From positions 62,001-126,000 of the forward strand of contig CAYTMQ010000003.1 of assembly GCA_964438995.1 (NCBI GenBank): DNA of 64,000 bases, read 5' to 3'. Shown here one piece after another: positions 34,998-43,932 of the stretch. The position numbers were made by a program, and so were the translations under genes. The notes beneath the pieces are model-generated. The model was not told the origin of the DNA. It saw only the letters and a program-made list of their open reading frames with translations, and did not search any database. This stretch comes from JABMMZ01 sp964438995 (GTDB taxonomy: Bacteria; Bacteroidota; Bacteroidia; NS11-12g; UBA955). The stretch's first letter is position 1, and each line of letters begins with the position of its first letter.

Positions 34998-36470
34998 ATG
35001 TCACCATTTTTATTTTTTACCATCATTGTTTGTTACTTCGCGGCACTTATTGTCATTAGTAAAATAACGTCTAAAAAAGCCGATGAAGCATCCTATTTTA
35101 TTGGAAACAAACAATCACCATGGTATTTAGTCGCTTTCGGTATGCTCAGCGATTCATTGAGTGGAGTGACCTACATTTCGGTACCTGGTGCAGTTCAAAA
35201 ATCTTCATTAACCTACTTACAAGTTGTATTTGGATATTTTCTTGGCTACTTCATAATTGTATACATTCTATTACCTCTTTACTACAGACTTAATCTCGTT
35301 TCGATTTATACATACTTAAGACAGAGATTTGGCGCAAACGCTCAAAAAACAGGCTCATTCTACTTTCTAATATCAAGACTGCTTGGTGCAGGCGGTAGAT
35401 TGATGCTGGCAATTAGCGTTATGCAACTTTTTATCTTTGATGCTTACAACATTCCATTTGCATTAACCACCGCCATTTTTATTGGCTTGATGTTGATATA
35501 TACCTACAAAGGCGGCATCAAAACGCTGGTGTATACAGATGCATTCCAATCACTGTTTTTAATTCTTGGTGTTGTACTCTCAATTGCTGCTATTGCAGGA
35601 AGTTTAAAGATGGGATTAGGAGATATCATACATACAGTAAGTTCAGGACCAATGAACAAACTTATAGAGACCGACCCATTGAAAGGCAACTTTTGGGCAA
35701 AGCACATTATTGGTGGAGCGCTTTTTACTGTTGCTATGACTGGCTTAGACCAAAATATGATGCAGAAAAATTTGAGTATGCGCTCATTAAAAGATGCACA
35801 GAAAAACATGGTATGGTTCAGTTTTGTGATGCTATTGGTTAACATATTCTTTATTTCACTAGGTGTGTTATTGTACCATTATGCCACCGCGAAAGGCATT
35901 ACTTTACCAATAGCAGAAGGTAAAATTGTTACAGACAAAGTTTTTCCAACCTTGGCATTAAATTATTTTGGCACCTTCACTGCATTGGCTTTCATCATAG
36001 GTTTAACAGCAGCTACATTTAGCAGTGCCGACTCAGTTTTGGCAACACTTACAACGTCATTCTGCATCGACTTCTTAGGATTTGACGAGAACAATGACAA
36101 GAAACAAAAAGCCATTCGACATTATGTACATATTGGCTTTGCCGCTGCTTTGCTATTAGTAATTCTATTCTTAAAATACCAACTTAAAAGTACCACCACC
36201 ATCGATTTAATTTTATGGTTGGCAACTCTTACTTATGGCCCACTGATTGGTCTCTTCACAGCAGGTTTATTTACTAAAATCAATTACAAAGACAAATGGA
36301 TACCGTGGATCTGTATGGTTTCGCCTATTGTCAGTTATTGGCTTTCAACCAATAGCAAATTATTTTTCGGCGACTATGTGTTTGGCAATGAACTCTTATT
36401 AATCAATGGTCTAATCACATTTGGGTTGTTGATGTTGATACAATCTAAAAAAGAGGTTGTTAAAATCTAA
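34998..36470 (+). CDS. Sodium:solute symporter (SSS family)
   Basis: 490 aa, about 13 membrane helices. Family marks: ADEASYFIGNKQSPWYLVAFGMLSDSLSGVTYISVPG, YLRQRFGANAQKTGSFYFLISRLLGAGGRLM, GGIKTLVYTDAFQSLFLILG (the SSS signature) and GLTAATFSSADSVLATLTTSF with the Na+-site Ser/Thr. The ATG at 34998 (MSPFLFF) is preferred; the frame is open upstream to a TTG at 34923 but the added 25 residues look unconserved. Substrate cannot be deduced. Confidence 0.88.
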   Translation: MSPFLFFTIIVCYFAALIVISKITSKKADEASYFIGNKQSPWYLVAFGMLSDSLSGVTYISVPGAVQKSSLTYLQVVFGYFLGYFIIVYILLPLYYRLNLVSIYTYLRQRFGANAQKTGSFYFLISRLLGAGGRLMLAISVMQLFIFDAYNIPFALTTAIFIGLMLIYTYKGGIKTLVYTDAFQSLFLILGVVLSIAAIAGSLKMGLGDIIHTVSSGPMNKLIETDPLKGNFWAKHIIGGALFTVAMTGLDQNMMQKNLSMRSLKDAQKNMVWFSFVMLLVNIFFISLGVLLYHYATAKGITLPIAEGKIVTDKVFPTLALNYFGTFTALAFIIGLTAATFSSADSVLATLTTSFCIDFLGFDENNDKKQKAIRHYVHIGFAAALLLVILFLKYQLKSTTTIDLILWLATLTYGPLIGLFTAGLFTKINYKDKWIPWICMVSPIVSYWLSTNSKLFFGDYVFGNELLLINGLITFGLLMLIQSKKEVVKI

Positions 36471-36560
36471 TTATTTTAACTTTATAAACCATGGCAGGGT
36501 TTTTGGATTAAAATAATTCAATAAGTAAAAATATTTTACTTAAAATTGCGTTAGCATATT

Positions 36561-37241
36561 ATGAAACTTCATCACATAGCACTATTTCTGACTGCACTTC
36601 TGATTGTGAATTTAAGTTTCACTTTTTCTGATGGACCTGGACCTAAAAAAGTATACAGAGATACCATCTACAGATTCACAAACAAAACAAAACCAGCTGC
36701 TAAAAGTCCAGTAGCTGTTCAGCCAAGTATACCTGCCGCTAAGCCCGCTGCTAAACCAGTTACACCCGCTGTTCCTAAGTTACCTCAAATTGCCGAAGAA
36801 GATAGAGTAATAGCCATCACTGCAGATGTTAAACGATTTGTAGTGAAGAAAGCTTTACAAAAACTATATGTTTATTTTGCTGACACTTTCAAAGTATTTA
36901 GAATCTCTCTTGGCGCAAATCCAATTGGTCATAAAATCAAACAAGGCGACAATAAAACACCAGAAGGTAAATACTCTATCAGCTTTAAGAATCCACAAAG
37001 TAGAGGGTATAAATCACTAAAAATTTCTTATCCCAATAACCAAGACAGAGAAAATGCTCAAAGACTTGGCGTAAATCCTGGTGGAGATATATTCATACAT
37101 GGCTTGTGGTGGCCAACTCAAGACCCTAAGAACCATTGGAAAGACAACTGGACTAGAGGTTGCATAGCAGTAAACAACGATGAAATTGATGAGATATACA
37201 GCCACACTCCTTTGAATGTGGAAATCGAAATCTTACCTTAA
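36561..37241 (+). CDS. L,D-transpeptidase (YkuD domain)
   Basis: 226 aa. Signal peptide (about 1-20), then a Pro/Ala/Lys-rich linker (about 40-75: AAKPAAKPVTPAVPK) and a YkuD catalytic domain: KKALQKLYVYF, SLGANPIGHKIKQGDNKTPEG, IFIHG and the nucleophile motif WTRGCIAVNNDEIDEIY (Cys in RGC). Such enzymes form 3-3 crosslinks in peptidoglycan or attach proteins to it; periplasmic. A TAAAATTG (36541-36548) one mismatch from the -7 consensus precedes it. Confidence 0.88.
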   Translation: MKLHHIALFLTALLIVNLSFTFSDGPGPKKVYRDTIYRFTNKTKPAAKSPVAVQPSIPAAKPAAKPVTPAVPKLPQIAEEDRVIAITADVKRFVVKKALQKLYVYFADTFKVFRISLGANPIGHKIKQGDNKTPEGKYSISFKNPQSRGYKSLKISYPNNQDRENAQRLGVNPGGDIFIHGLWWPTQDPKNHWKDNWTRGCIAVNNDEIDEIYSHTPLNVEIEILP

Positions 37242-37243
37242 AA

Positions 37244-37663
37244 TTACATGATATGACATTTCGAATTGATCATCTCTGTCAATTCTTCTAAGTCGTTCTC
37301 ATCATCCAAATATGACTTCTGAAATGAGATGATTTCTCCAGTATTTTTCAATTTGAAATTGATTTCATACAACTGGTGGTTCACTTTCTCAATTTGATCC
37401 CATCTCATACTTTTTGCTTGTTGGAAAACATGAAAACAGTATCTGATGCCTTCGTCATCTAAAATTAAAAAACACTGTTTGCCAAAAAATCCCAATTTCA
37501 TTTTTTTCAAAATGATGTATGTAATAGCCAACAAGGGGAATATTAAAAAGCTAAACCAATAAATTCTTGGGTAAAAAATGATACTGATAAAAAGTGCGAA
37601 AATTCCGAATGCCGCCATTAATGGAGCTTCAGATTTCATTCTATCGATTTTGAAAATTTGCAT
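37244..37663 (-). CDS. Small two-helix membrane protein with PH-like tail
   Basis: 139 aa. Two adjacent hydrophobic helices (about 17-30 and 35-52) followed by a soluble part (GIRYCFHVFQQAKSMRWDQIEKVNHQLYEINFKL) that resembles bacterial PH-like domains, with a W-D-x-I-x-x-V strand pattern. No known family assigned. It lies downstream of prmC but has its own perfect -7 box six bases before the ATG, suggesting an independent, leaderless transcript. Confidence 0.65.
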   Translation of the reverse strand: MQIFKIDRMKSEAPLMAAFGIFALFISIIFYPRIYWFSFLIFPLLAITYIILKKMKLGFFGKQCFLILDDEGIRYCFHVFQQAKSMRWDQIEKVNHQLYEINFKLKNTGEIISFQKSYLDDENDLEELTEMINSKCHIM

Positions 37664-37668
37664 CGCCG

Positions 37669-37676
37669 CAAAATTA
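37669..37676 (-). promoter_or_regulatory. -7 box (TAATTTTG), leaderless type
   Basis: Perfect TAnnTTTG with five bases between it and the ATG at 37663. A TTTG lies 22 bases upstream (37702-37699) inside the end of prmC. Confidence 0.6.
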
Positions 37677-37681
37677 AGGCT

Positions 37682-38512
37682 TTATCTTGTAATCCGTGCA
37701 AATCTGATTTTTCCTTGCATATCTTCCTTCAAAATGATGGTCAGTTGCCTAGACAAACAATAGTGTTTTAAATCGTTTGCTGTTAATGGATTCAATTCAA
37801 AATACACCACTGGAAACACTTTATTTTCAAAGGTTTCAATTACTTTCTTATAGAATAACAATGGATCGTTATCATAAACAAAAAGAGCAATGTGCGGCTC
37901 GAAGTTTAAGACATTATTTTCCATTTTTTCAGCTTCACTAACAATGATGTATGGAGGATTGCATACTACTACCTCAGGCCATTCGGCATTCCAGGCTTCT
38001 TTTAATATGTCGTGTTGCCTAAAATCAATTTTTGACTCGTTAAAATTCAACAATTCACTTTTTCTAGCACTATTCAATGCTTCAACAGAAATATCAGTTG
38101 CAGTAATCGAAGCATGTTTCAACCTATTTCGTAGATACAATGCACAACACCCACTGCCCGTGCAAATATCCGCAAATCGGGTGCGATGACCATCTTGTTC
38201 AATTGCCCAATACAGCAACTCCTCCGTCTCAGGTCTTGGAATTAATACATGAGGGTTGACCAAGACTTTCAAATCACCAAAAAATTCATAACCTACAACA
38301 TGCTGAATTGGCTCCATCATTAACAAACGATTGGTAGAATTTTTTAAAGACTCCAATTCTGTAAATACTGTATCCGGATGCAATAAAATCTTTTTCTTAT
38401 CGATGTTGTAAAGCAGCTCAAACAAGCGTGTCGCAATAGCAACAGCTTCATCAACCTCATAAACTTTGCTTAATTGGTCTTTGGTTTGAATATAGGCTTC
38501 TTGAATCGTCAA
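37682..38512 (-). CDS. prmC: Peptide chain release factor N(5)-glutamine methyltransferase
   Basis: 276 aa. SAM-dependent enzyme that methylates the GGQ glutamine of release factors. Marks: the SAM loop RFADICTGSGCCALYL and the catalytic NPPYI, with FEPHIALFVYDNDPLLFYKKVIE, a PrmC-specific stretch. N-terminal helical domain present. Start is TTG at 38512; no ATG is available, and ATT just upstream is a rarer option. A -7-like AAACTTTG (38528-38521) ends 8 bases before it. Divergent from ribD. Confidence 0.9.
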   Translation of the reverse strand: MTIQEAYIQTKDQLSKVYEVDEAVAIATRLFELLYNIDKKKILLHPDTVFTELESLKNSTNRLLMMEPIQHVVGYEFFGDLKVLVNPHVLIPRPETEELLYWAIEQDGHRTRFADICTGSGCCALYLRNRLKHASITATDISVEALNSARKSELLNFNESKIDFRQHDILKEAWNAEWPEVVVCNPPYIIVSEAEKMENNVLNFEPHIALFVYDNDPLLFYKKVIETFENKVFPVVYFELNPLTANDLKHYCLSRQLTIILKEDMQGKIRFARITR

Positions 38513-38532
38513 AATGTCTGCAAAGTTTTAAG

Positions 38533-38540
38533 TATTTTTG
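38533..38540 (+). promoter_or_regulatory. -7 box (TATTTTTG) of ribD, beside the prmC box
   Basis: Perfect TAnnTTTG 28 bases before the ribD ATG. The opposite-strand -7-like AAACTTTG for prmC is four bases away (38521-38528), so the two promoters cannot be occupied at once. Confidence 0.55.
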
Positions 38541-38568
38541 CAGAATAACAACACAAGACGAAAAATAC

Positions 38569-39570
38569 ATGCAATTGTGCCTTCAAGAGGCTATTAAAGG
38601 ATTTGGACATGTGTCCCCAAATCCTATGGTAGGCTGCGTCATCGTGCACAACGACCGAATCATTGCTAAGTCGCATCACAAACTTTTTGGCGGACCACAC
38701 GCAGAAGTCAATGCCATCAACCAAATTGACAGTCATGATATCCTTAAGGAATCCACTGTTTACGTCAGTTTAGAACCTTGTGCCCATCACGGCAAAACTC
38801 CGCCCTGTGCCAATTTATTGATTGACAAAAAAGTCAAGAGAGTTGTAATAGCCATGCAAGACCCATTTGCAGCAGTTAGCGGCAGAGGCATTCAAATGCT
38901 TAAAGATGCCGGCATAGAAGTAACTCTTGGTGTACTAGAATCTGAGGCCAAAGAATTAAACAAACGTTTCATTACCAACCATACACATCACCGACCATAT
39001 GTCATTTTAAAATGGGCTGAATCTAAAGATGGTTATTTGGGTAATTCAATTATCAAACAGATTTCTGGACCCGATGCTCAAAGTCTTTTGCACAAATGGC
39101 GCTCACAAGAAGATGCTTTTATGGTAGGCACCAACACCTTGATTCACGATAACCCACGACTTAGTAATCGATTTAGTAATGGCAAAAATCCAATAAGAGT
39201 AGCCATTGATTATGAATTAAAGTCCAATGATATGGATTTACACTTCTTCGACCAATCGCAAAGAACCATTGTTTTTAATGGTCAGAAAAACACAATAGAA
39301 CAGGGAGTAGAGTACATTCAAATCAAAGATAGGTTGCCACAAACCATCGTTCACAAACTACATGAATTATCTATTGGCAGTGTGGTGATTGAGGGAGGTG
39401 CCGATATCCTAAACAGTTTCTTAGCGACAGAATTAGTAGATGAGATTAGAGTGTTTAAATCGAAAGAACTCCAATTAAAAGAAGGCATTAAAGCCCCAAG
39501 ATTAAATAGGTCGTACTCAAAAATCGACGATTTGGATACAGATTTGCTATACACTTACTACATACATTAA
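38569..39570 (+). CDS. ribD: Bifunctional riboflavin biosynthesis deaminase/reductase
   Basis: 333 aa. The N-terminal deaminase has the zinc site HAEVNAI and PCAHHGKTPPC; the C-terminal reductase starts at RPYVILKWAESKDG and includes VGTNTLIHDNPRL and VVIEGGADILNSF. It converts diaminohydroxyribosylaminopyrimidine phosphate through two steps of riboflavin synthesis. The frame stays open upstream of the ATG (giving DEKY before MQLCLQEA), but no other start codon is found after the -7 box. Coupled to yigZ (stop overlaps ATG). Confidence 0.92.
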   Translation: MQLCLQEAIKGFGHVSPNPMVGCVIVHNDRIIAKSHHKLFGGPHAEVNAINQIDSHDILKESTVYVSLEPCAHHGKTPPCANLLIDKKVKRVVIAMQDPFAAVSGRGIQMLKDAGIEVTLGVLESEAKELNKRFITNHTHHRPYVILKWAESKDGYLGNSIIKQISGPDAQSLLHKWRSQEDAFMVGTNTLIHDNPRLSNRFSNGKNPIRVAIDYELKSNDMDLHFFDQSQRTIVFNGQKNTIEQGVEYIQIKDRLPQTIVHKLHELSIGSVVIEGGADILNSFLATELVDEIRVFKSKELQLKEGIKAPRLNRSYSKIDDLDTDLLYTYYIH

Positions 39571-40184
39571 TGCTGTTTACTAACTCATACAACACTATTG
39601 CCAACAACTCTGAAACCCTTTATAAATCTAAGGGTAGTAAATTTTTGGCTTATGTATTTAGTGTGAATAATGAGCAAGGCATCAAGCAACAACTAGCAGA
39701 ACTAAAAACGAAATACCCCGACGCATCACATCATTGTTATGCATACGTGCTAGGTATGGATAGAAGCATATTCAGGTCGAACGACGATGGAGAGCCATCT
39801 GGAACTGCAGGCCGACCAATATTACGTCAGATTCAAAAACTTGAACTGACCAATGTTCTAGTTGTTGTAGTGAGATATTTTGGGGGAACACTATTAGGTG
39901 TACCTGGACTTATAGAAGCCTATGGTGAATCGGCTGCTGAGGCACTTAAACTATGTAAGATTGTATCAAATGATATCAATGAAAAATATGCCTTAAGCTG
40001 CCATTATGGAGAAGAAAAAGATATATACAGAATTTGCAAGCAGTTTCAAGTGAATCCCTTGACGAAACAAGACCCTTCATCATTTTCTGCAGAAATTAAA
40101 ATACCTTTGCATAAAGCACCTCAATTTAAGGCTGCTTTTAAGGAATTATACCACATAAACATACAATATATCGGCATAGAATGA
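39570..40184 (+). CDS. yigZ: YigZ/IMPACT family protein
   Basis: 204 aa. N-terminal IMPACT domain with DASHHCYAYV, SNDDGEPSGTAGRPIL and VVVRYFGGTLLGVPGLIEAYGESA; a C-terminal ferredoxin-like DUF1949 half follows. Role in bacteria is uncertain (translation-linked by relation to eukaryotic IMPACT). Its ATG overlaps the ribD stop by one base, and its stop overlaps the next ATG (ATGA), so three genes are translationally chained. Confidence 0.9.
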   Translation: MLFTNSYNTIANNSETLYKSKGSKFLAYVFSVNNEQGIKQQLAELKTKYPDASHHCYAYVLGMDRSIFRSNDDGEPSGTAGRPILRQIQKLELTNVLVVVVRYFGGTLLGVPGLIEAYGESAAEALKLCKIVSNDINEKYALSCHYGEEKDIYRICKQFQVNPLTKQDPSSFSAEIKIPLHKAPQFKAAFKELYHINIQYIGIE

Positions 40185-42589
40185 GGCTTTTAAGACTTAT
40201 AGCGTTTGGATTTTTGTTAACAGGTGTCAATTTGTTTGCACAATCTAACGACTACTTTTCTATCAAGGAGGTAAAATCATACAGATTCGACCACTTGAAC
40301 ATCAGCAACAACAAAGATGCTGAAACTTTTATCCATGCTACAAAAGAGTTCAACTTTATCGAAGCTCTCAAAATTGGTGATGTAACAGTTTTAGACAATG
40401 TACTGTCAAAAATTGGTTCATTTTATGGCTTAAAAGAAATCAATTTAGTTGACTATCATGGCGACTTTACAAACATGAGCTTTGATTCATGTAAAGAAGT
40501 AGAAATCTTACACATTTCAATTGATGAAGCCAAACTCGACCAATTAAAATACCTTTCTGATTGTAAAAACCTCAGAACATTATATGTATATGTTGTTGGA
40601 AAACCTGAGAAAATCGACGGCTTTAACAATCTGCCAAGTGTTAGAGAATTGCATCTGATTGGTGATTTTTTACCTAATGATGTTGTGTCATTGGTCAACA
40701 TTGTCAATCAGCAATCTAGCATCAAAACTTTCGGAATTAGCCTTGATAGAATTACAGATTTACCGAATAATATAGCCAAACTTAAGGTTCTTGATAAATT
40801 GATTATTTACGACAATCTCTCTGTTTTCACCAACAAAGGCATTGACGATTTAAGTGAAGAAAAACTGAGCATCCTTTACGACCAATTTACTGACAACATC
40901 AGTGCAATTAGTATTTCTTATTTGTCCAACAATGGCAGCTTAAGTGACTTCGAAACAGATTATATTCAGGCCATCTACAAAGGAGAACTACTAAATTCTC
41001 AATCAAAAGAGGATGATCAAATTGGAGACGATGGCGTAAACATTCCATTCAACAAAGAATTTACTCCAGATTTCCCTAAAACACCAGAATTCAATTCACC
41101 TTACAGTTCTATCTTACCTTCTGAAGAAGTTTTTGTCATCAATCCTAATGTGAATTCAATTTTGAATACACAGAGTGGAATGACCATCAGCATAGCAGCC
41201 AACAGTTTTATCAATGAGAACAGTGAAGCAGTTAGTGACCCAATATATATCAGAGTAACTCAAATTACTAAGCCAACTGAATTGCTCTTTGCAGGTTTAA
41301 ATTTAAGCAACGGAACCAATCAATATACCAACCAATTTTTATTCAACATACAGGCTACAGCCGAAAAAAGCGCTGCTAGACTAAAAGATGGATATCAAAT
41401 AAAAGTCGGGATGCCGGTGGCTGCCGATAGTTCAATAGCTCATTTCTACGATTATGAATCTAATACTTGGCAAAATCTGAACTTTTACAACGAGATATTT
41501 GCTAACAATTTTGAACCTTTAGATTTTCATAAAATCGAAACATCTTCTAGTACACAACAATTGTATTTGTTTGATACCACCAACTTCGACAATAGGTATA
41601 AAAGTAAGCATGCAATATATCTGAATGATAAAGACAACAACAGTGAATTGCTTTTCAAGACAAAGTCGTTTTATGCTGATTTAGATAGAACTTGGAACAA
41701 GGACTTCAATTTAGATGGCAAGCTAAAAGGCCTTAGAATTAAAAAAGGAAAGTCGTACCTCAAAATTCAAAAAGTAATACCAAAAGAGCGCAACAAAAGC
41801 AGACAATACTTTAAAATTTTAGACAAATCATCTGTTGGATTATTCCCAGAAATAAAGGCATTCAACAACATCAATTTCAATGTTGAATTTACGCCAGAAA
41901 GCAAAAAAGAATTCAATGACAATTTCATCAAGAACATCAAATACATGGATGTTAGAATTCAATATACCAAAGGTAAAAGCACTGTCGACATCTTGCTTAA
42001 AACAGCTGAAGGTTTTAGAAAATTAACCGCATTTGTAGTAGATACAGACGATAAAAAACTACTTAAAAAACAACTTAAAAAATTTCAAAAATGTTACGAT
42101 AAGTACTTAAAAACGGTTCACAAAAAAAGAATAGAATTCAATGAATTAAATTTGTTAAGGTTCGAAGAATTTAAGTTGTACAATGCAAATAGAATTAACC
42201 AATTAAAAAAGAACCTCAATTATTCAGTATTAAAGATTCATCAGCTTGGTACTTTTGGAATGTTCTACAACCAAACACCTGCATTCAACACCTCACTTAT
42301 TGCTCAGTATACAGATTTAAAAGGTCTTCCAATTGATATCAAAAACATTTACATGATAGACAATCGATACAATACTGTTTTCAAAATACTTGTTGGCAAT
42401 CTAACTTTTGAACCTGCAAATTGCGAATACATCATAGCAACAGACTACTCTGGTAATTTGTATTATGCCAATAAAAATGATGTATCGGCATCAAATGTTT
42501 CTAACAACTCTCTTACCTATATCAAACTTAAAAAAGTGCCGTCAAATGTTAAAGACATCAACGTCTTTAATGGACTTATTAAAAACTAA
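40181..42589 (+). CDS. Secreted 802-aa protein with leucine-rich N-terminus and ZU5-like middle
   Basis: Signal peptide (about 1-20, ending GVNLFAQ). Residues about 45-230 carry imperfect leucine-rich units such as LKEINLVDYHGDFTNMSFDSCKEVEILHIS and LRTLYVYVVGKPEKIDGFNNLPSVRELHLIG. Residues about 330-440 (TQSGMTISIAANSFINENSEAVSDPIYIRVTQ, then MPVAADSSIAHFYDYESNTWQNL) resemble ZU5-like domains of Bacteroidota surface proteins. The Lys-rich remainder (about 500-690) is helical. No T9SS tail seen. Function unknown; the chaining to ribD-yigZ appears unrelated in role. Confidence 0.65.
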   Translation: MRLLRLIAFGFLLTGVNLFAQSNDYFSIKEVKSYRFDHLNISNNKDAETFIHATKEFNFIEALKIGDVTVLDNVLSKIGSFYGLKEINLVDYHGDFTNMSFDSCKEVEILHISIDEAKLDQLKYLSDCKNLRTLYVYVVGKPEKIDGFNNLPSVRELHLIGDFLPNDVVSLVNIVNQQSSIKTFGISLDRITDLPNNIAKLKVLDKLIIYDNLSVFTNKGIDDLSEEKLSILYDQFTDNISAISISYLSNNGSLSDFETDYIQAIYKGELLNSQSKEDDQIGDDGVNIPFNKEFTPDFPKTPEFNSPYSSILPSEEVFVINPNVNSILNTQSGMTISIAANSFINENSEAVSDPIYIRVTQITKPTELLFAGLNLSNGTNQYTNQFLFNIQATAEKSAARLKDGYQIKVGMPVAADSSIAHFYDYESNTWQNLNFYNEIFANNFEPLDFHKIETSSSTQQLYLFDTTNFDNRYKSKHAIYLNDKDNNSELLFKTKSFYADLDRTWNKDFNLDGKLKGLRIKKGKSYLKIQKVIPKERNKSRQYFKILDKSSVGLFPEIKAFNNINFNVEFTPESKKEFNDNFIKNIKYMDVRIQYTKGKSTVDILLKTAEGFRKLTAFVVDTDDKKLLKKQLKKFQKCYDKYLKTVHKKRIEFNELNLLRFEEFKLYNANRINQLKKNLNYSVLKIHQLGTFGMFYNQTPAFNTSLIAQYTDLKGLPIDIKNIYMIDNRYNTVFKILVGNLTFEPANCEYIIATDYSGNLYYANKNDVSASNVSNNSLTYIKLKKVPSNVKDINVFNGLIKN

Positions 42590-43857
42590 AGACTAATGGT
42601 AATTCTAATCATTTCGGATGAAATGCCATTATAGTCTAACTTGACCATATAGGCACCAGAAGGCACATCATCTAATAACACTTTAGCTTCACCCTTCATA
42701 TCGCTTAAGCTCATCGTGTAAACAGTGCGACCAGCATTATCCAATACATTTACAACTGGATAAACACCATTAAAGTCTTCTGAAATGACGTTATAATAGA
42801 AATAAAATACATTTTTAGCTGGATTTGGGAATGCTTGCCCCAATTCAATTTTAACCAACTCAGCCCCTTTGGTATTGATAATTTCTCTTTTCATAATTGG
42901 TAAAGATGTGTTTACATCATTGCCAGCATTCACAAGAGATTGTTTATTGGTTTCATTGATCAATTTGATATTGGCTTCATCTAAAACTTTTAATGTAAGA
43001 TTGGAATCGTTCACATCGAATCTACTGAAATACAACTCGTTTTTATTCCACACTGTTTCTGACAACACCACTGCTAGCCACCCTGCATTTTCAGCTATCC
43101 TTACCTGACTAACATTGAGATTGGATTCAAAGGATTTTACAATGTATATAGTTGCATCAAAATCCAAACTTAAATCCTTTCTTTTCTTGCAAAACAAGAT
43201 ATTTGGATATAAGTCGTTGGTAAAGTAATAGGTCAATCCATCAGAACTCAAACTCCCCATTTCTTTCTTAGTAGTAGAGATAGATTTAAGAAATGTATAC
43301 TGATTTTCCCCTGATTGATAGAATTCGCACATGGTTGCAGTTTCAGTAGGATTGTTGACATAGGCATACATCTTGGTTAAATCATCACTAATACTTATAT
43401 AAGACAGAGGTCCTTTTATAGAACTACCCCTATTGATTTCAATCTCTTCTGGATTCAAAAATTGTGTTTTAGAGCCATTGTCTGATAAGGCTTTGTACAT
43501 TTTATCCTTGCTGATGAAATAGAGTGTTTTCATGTCCTTGCTGAAGTAACAAGAACGGATAGGTTCTTTGAAATTGCCAATTACCAGAGGCACTGGAACA
43601 GTCCATTTACCTGTAGAAGATTCCTTTTGTGAGTAAAATAACCAATCAATTGTCTGGTTGTTGGTGTAGTACAAATCGTTGCCATCAGAGGAAATAAAAG
43701 GATAAGATTCCGTTTTGCAACGTTCGTTGAATTCGAAAGGCGTTAGTTCTTTTGTGTTGAACACCAAGCTCTCGCAGTCGGCTGATTTAGATGCTGACTG
43801 TGCTAAAACTTGTTGATGAATTGAAAGAAAAATAAAGATAGGTACGATTATCTTCAT
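42586..43857 (-). CDS. T9SS cargo protein with PD40/WD40-like repeats
   Basis: 423 aa. Signal peptide (1-19, ending QQVLAQ), then beta-propeller-type repeats (SSDGNDLYYTNNQTIDWLFYS, FSKDMKTLYFISKDKMYKAL, SISDDLTKMYAYVNN, SSDGLTYYFTNDL), and a type A C-terminal sorting domain (about 340-423: LGQAFPNPAKNVFYFYY...NVLDNAGRTVY...LDDVPSGAYMVKLDYNG), the signal for export by T9SS. Overlaps the end of the 802-aa gene by 4 bases (convergent). Its -7 box stops four bases from the ATG. Confidence 0.82.
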   Translation of the reverse strand: MKIIVPIFIFLSIHQQVLAQSASKSADCESLVFNTKELTPFEFNERCKTESYPFISSDGNDLYYTNNQTIDWLFYSQKESSTGKWTVPVPLVIGNFKEPIRSCYFSKDMKTLYFISKDKMYKALSDNGSKTQFLNPEEIEINRGSSIKGPLSYISISDDLTKMYAYVNNPTETATMCEFYQSGENQYTFLKSISTTKKEMGSLSSDGLTYYFTNDLYPNILFCKKRKDLSLDFDATIYIVKSFESNLNVSQVRIAENAGWLAVVLSETVWNKNELYFSRFDVNDSNLTLKVLDEANIKLINETNKQSLVNAGNDVNTSLPIMKREIINTKGAELVKIELGQAFPNPAKNVFYFYYNVISEDFNGVYPVVNVLDNAGRTVYTMSLSDMKGEAKVLLDDVPSGAYMVKLDYNGISSEMIRITISL

Positions 43858-43861
43858 GGTA

Positions 43862-43869
43862 CAAAGATA
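43862..43869 (-). promoter_or_regulatory. -7 box (TATCTTTG), leaderless type
   Basis: Perfect TAnnTTTG, only four bases before the ATG at 43857, so transcription would begin at or next to the start codon. Confidence 0.6.
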
Positions 43870-43932
43870 ACGTCGAAAATTGCAGAAAATTATAGTTCCA
43901 ATCGATAGTTATATACATCAGTAGCAAATACG

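Noticed and set aside
37017..37205. 62-codon minus-strand frame opposite the L,D-transpeptidase
   Set aside because: It lies within the conserved catalytic region of the plus-strand enzyme.
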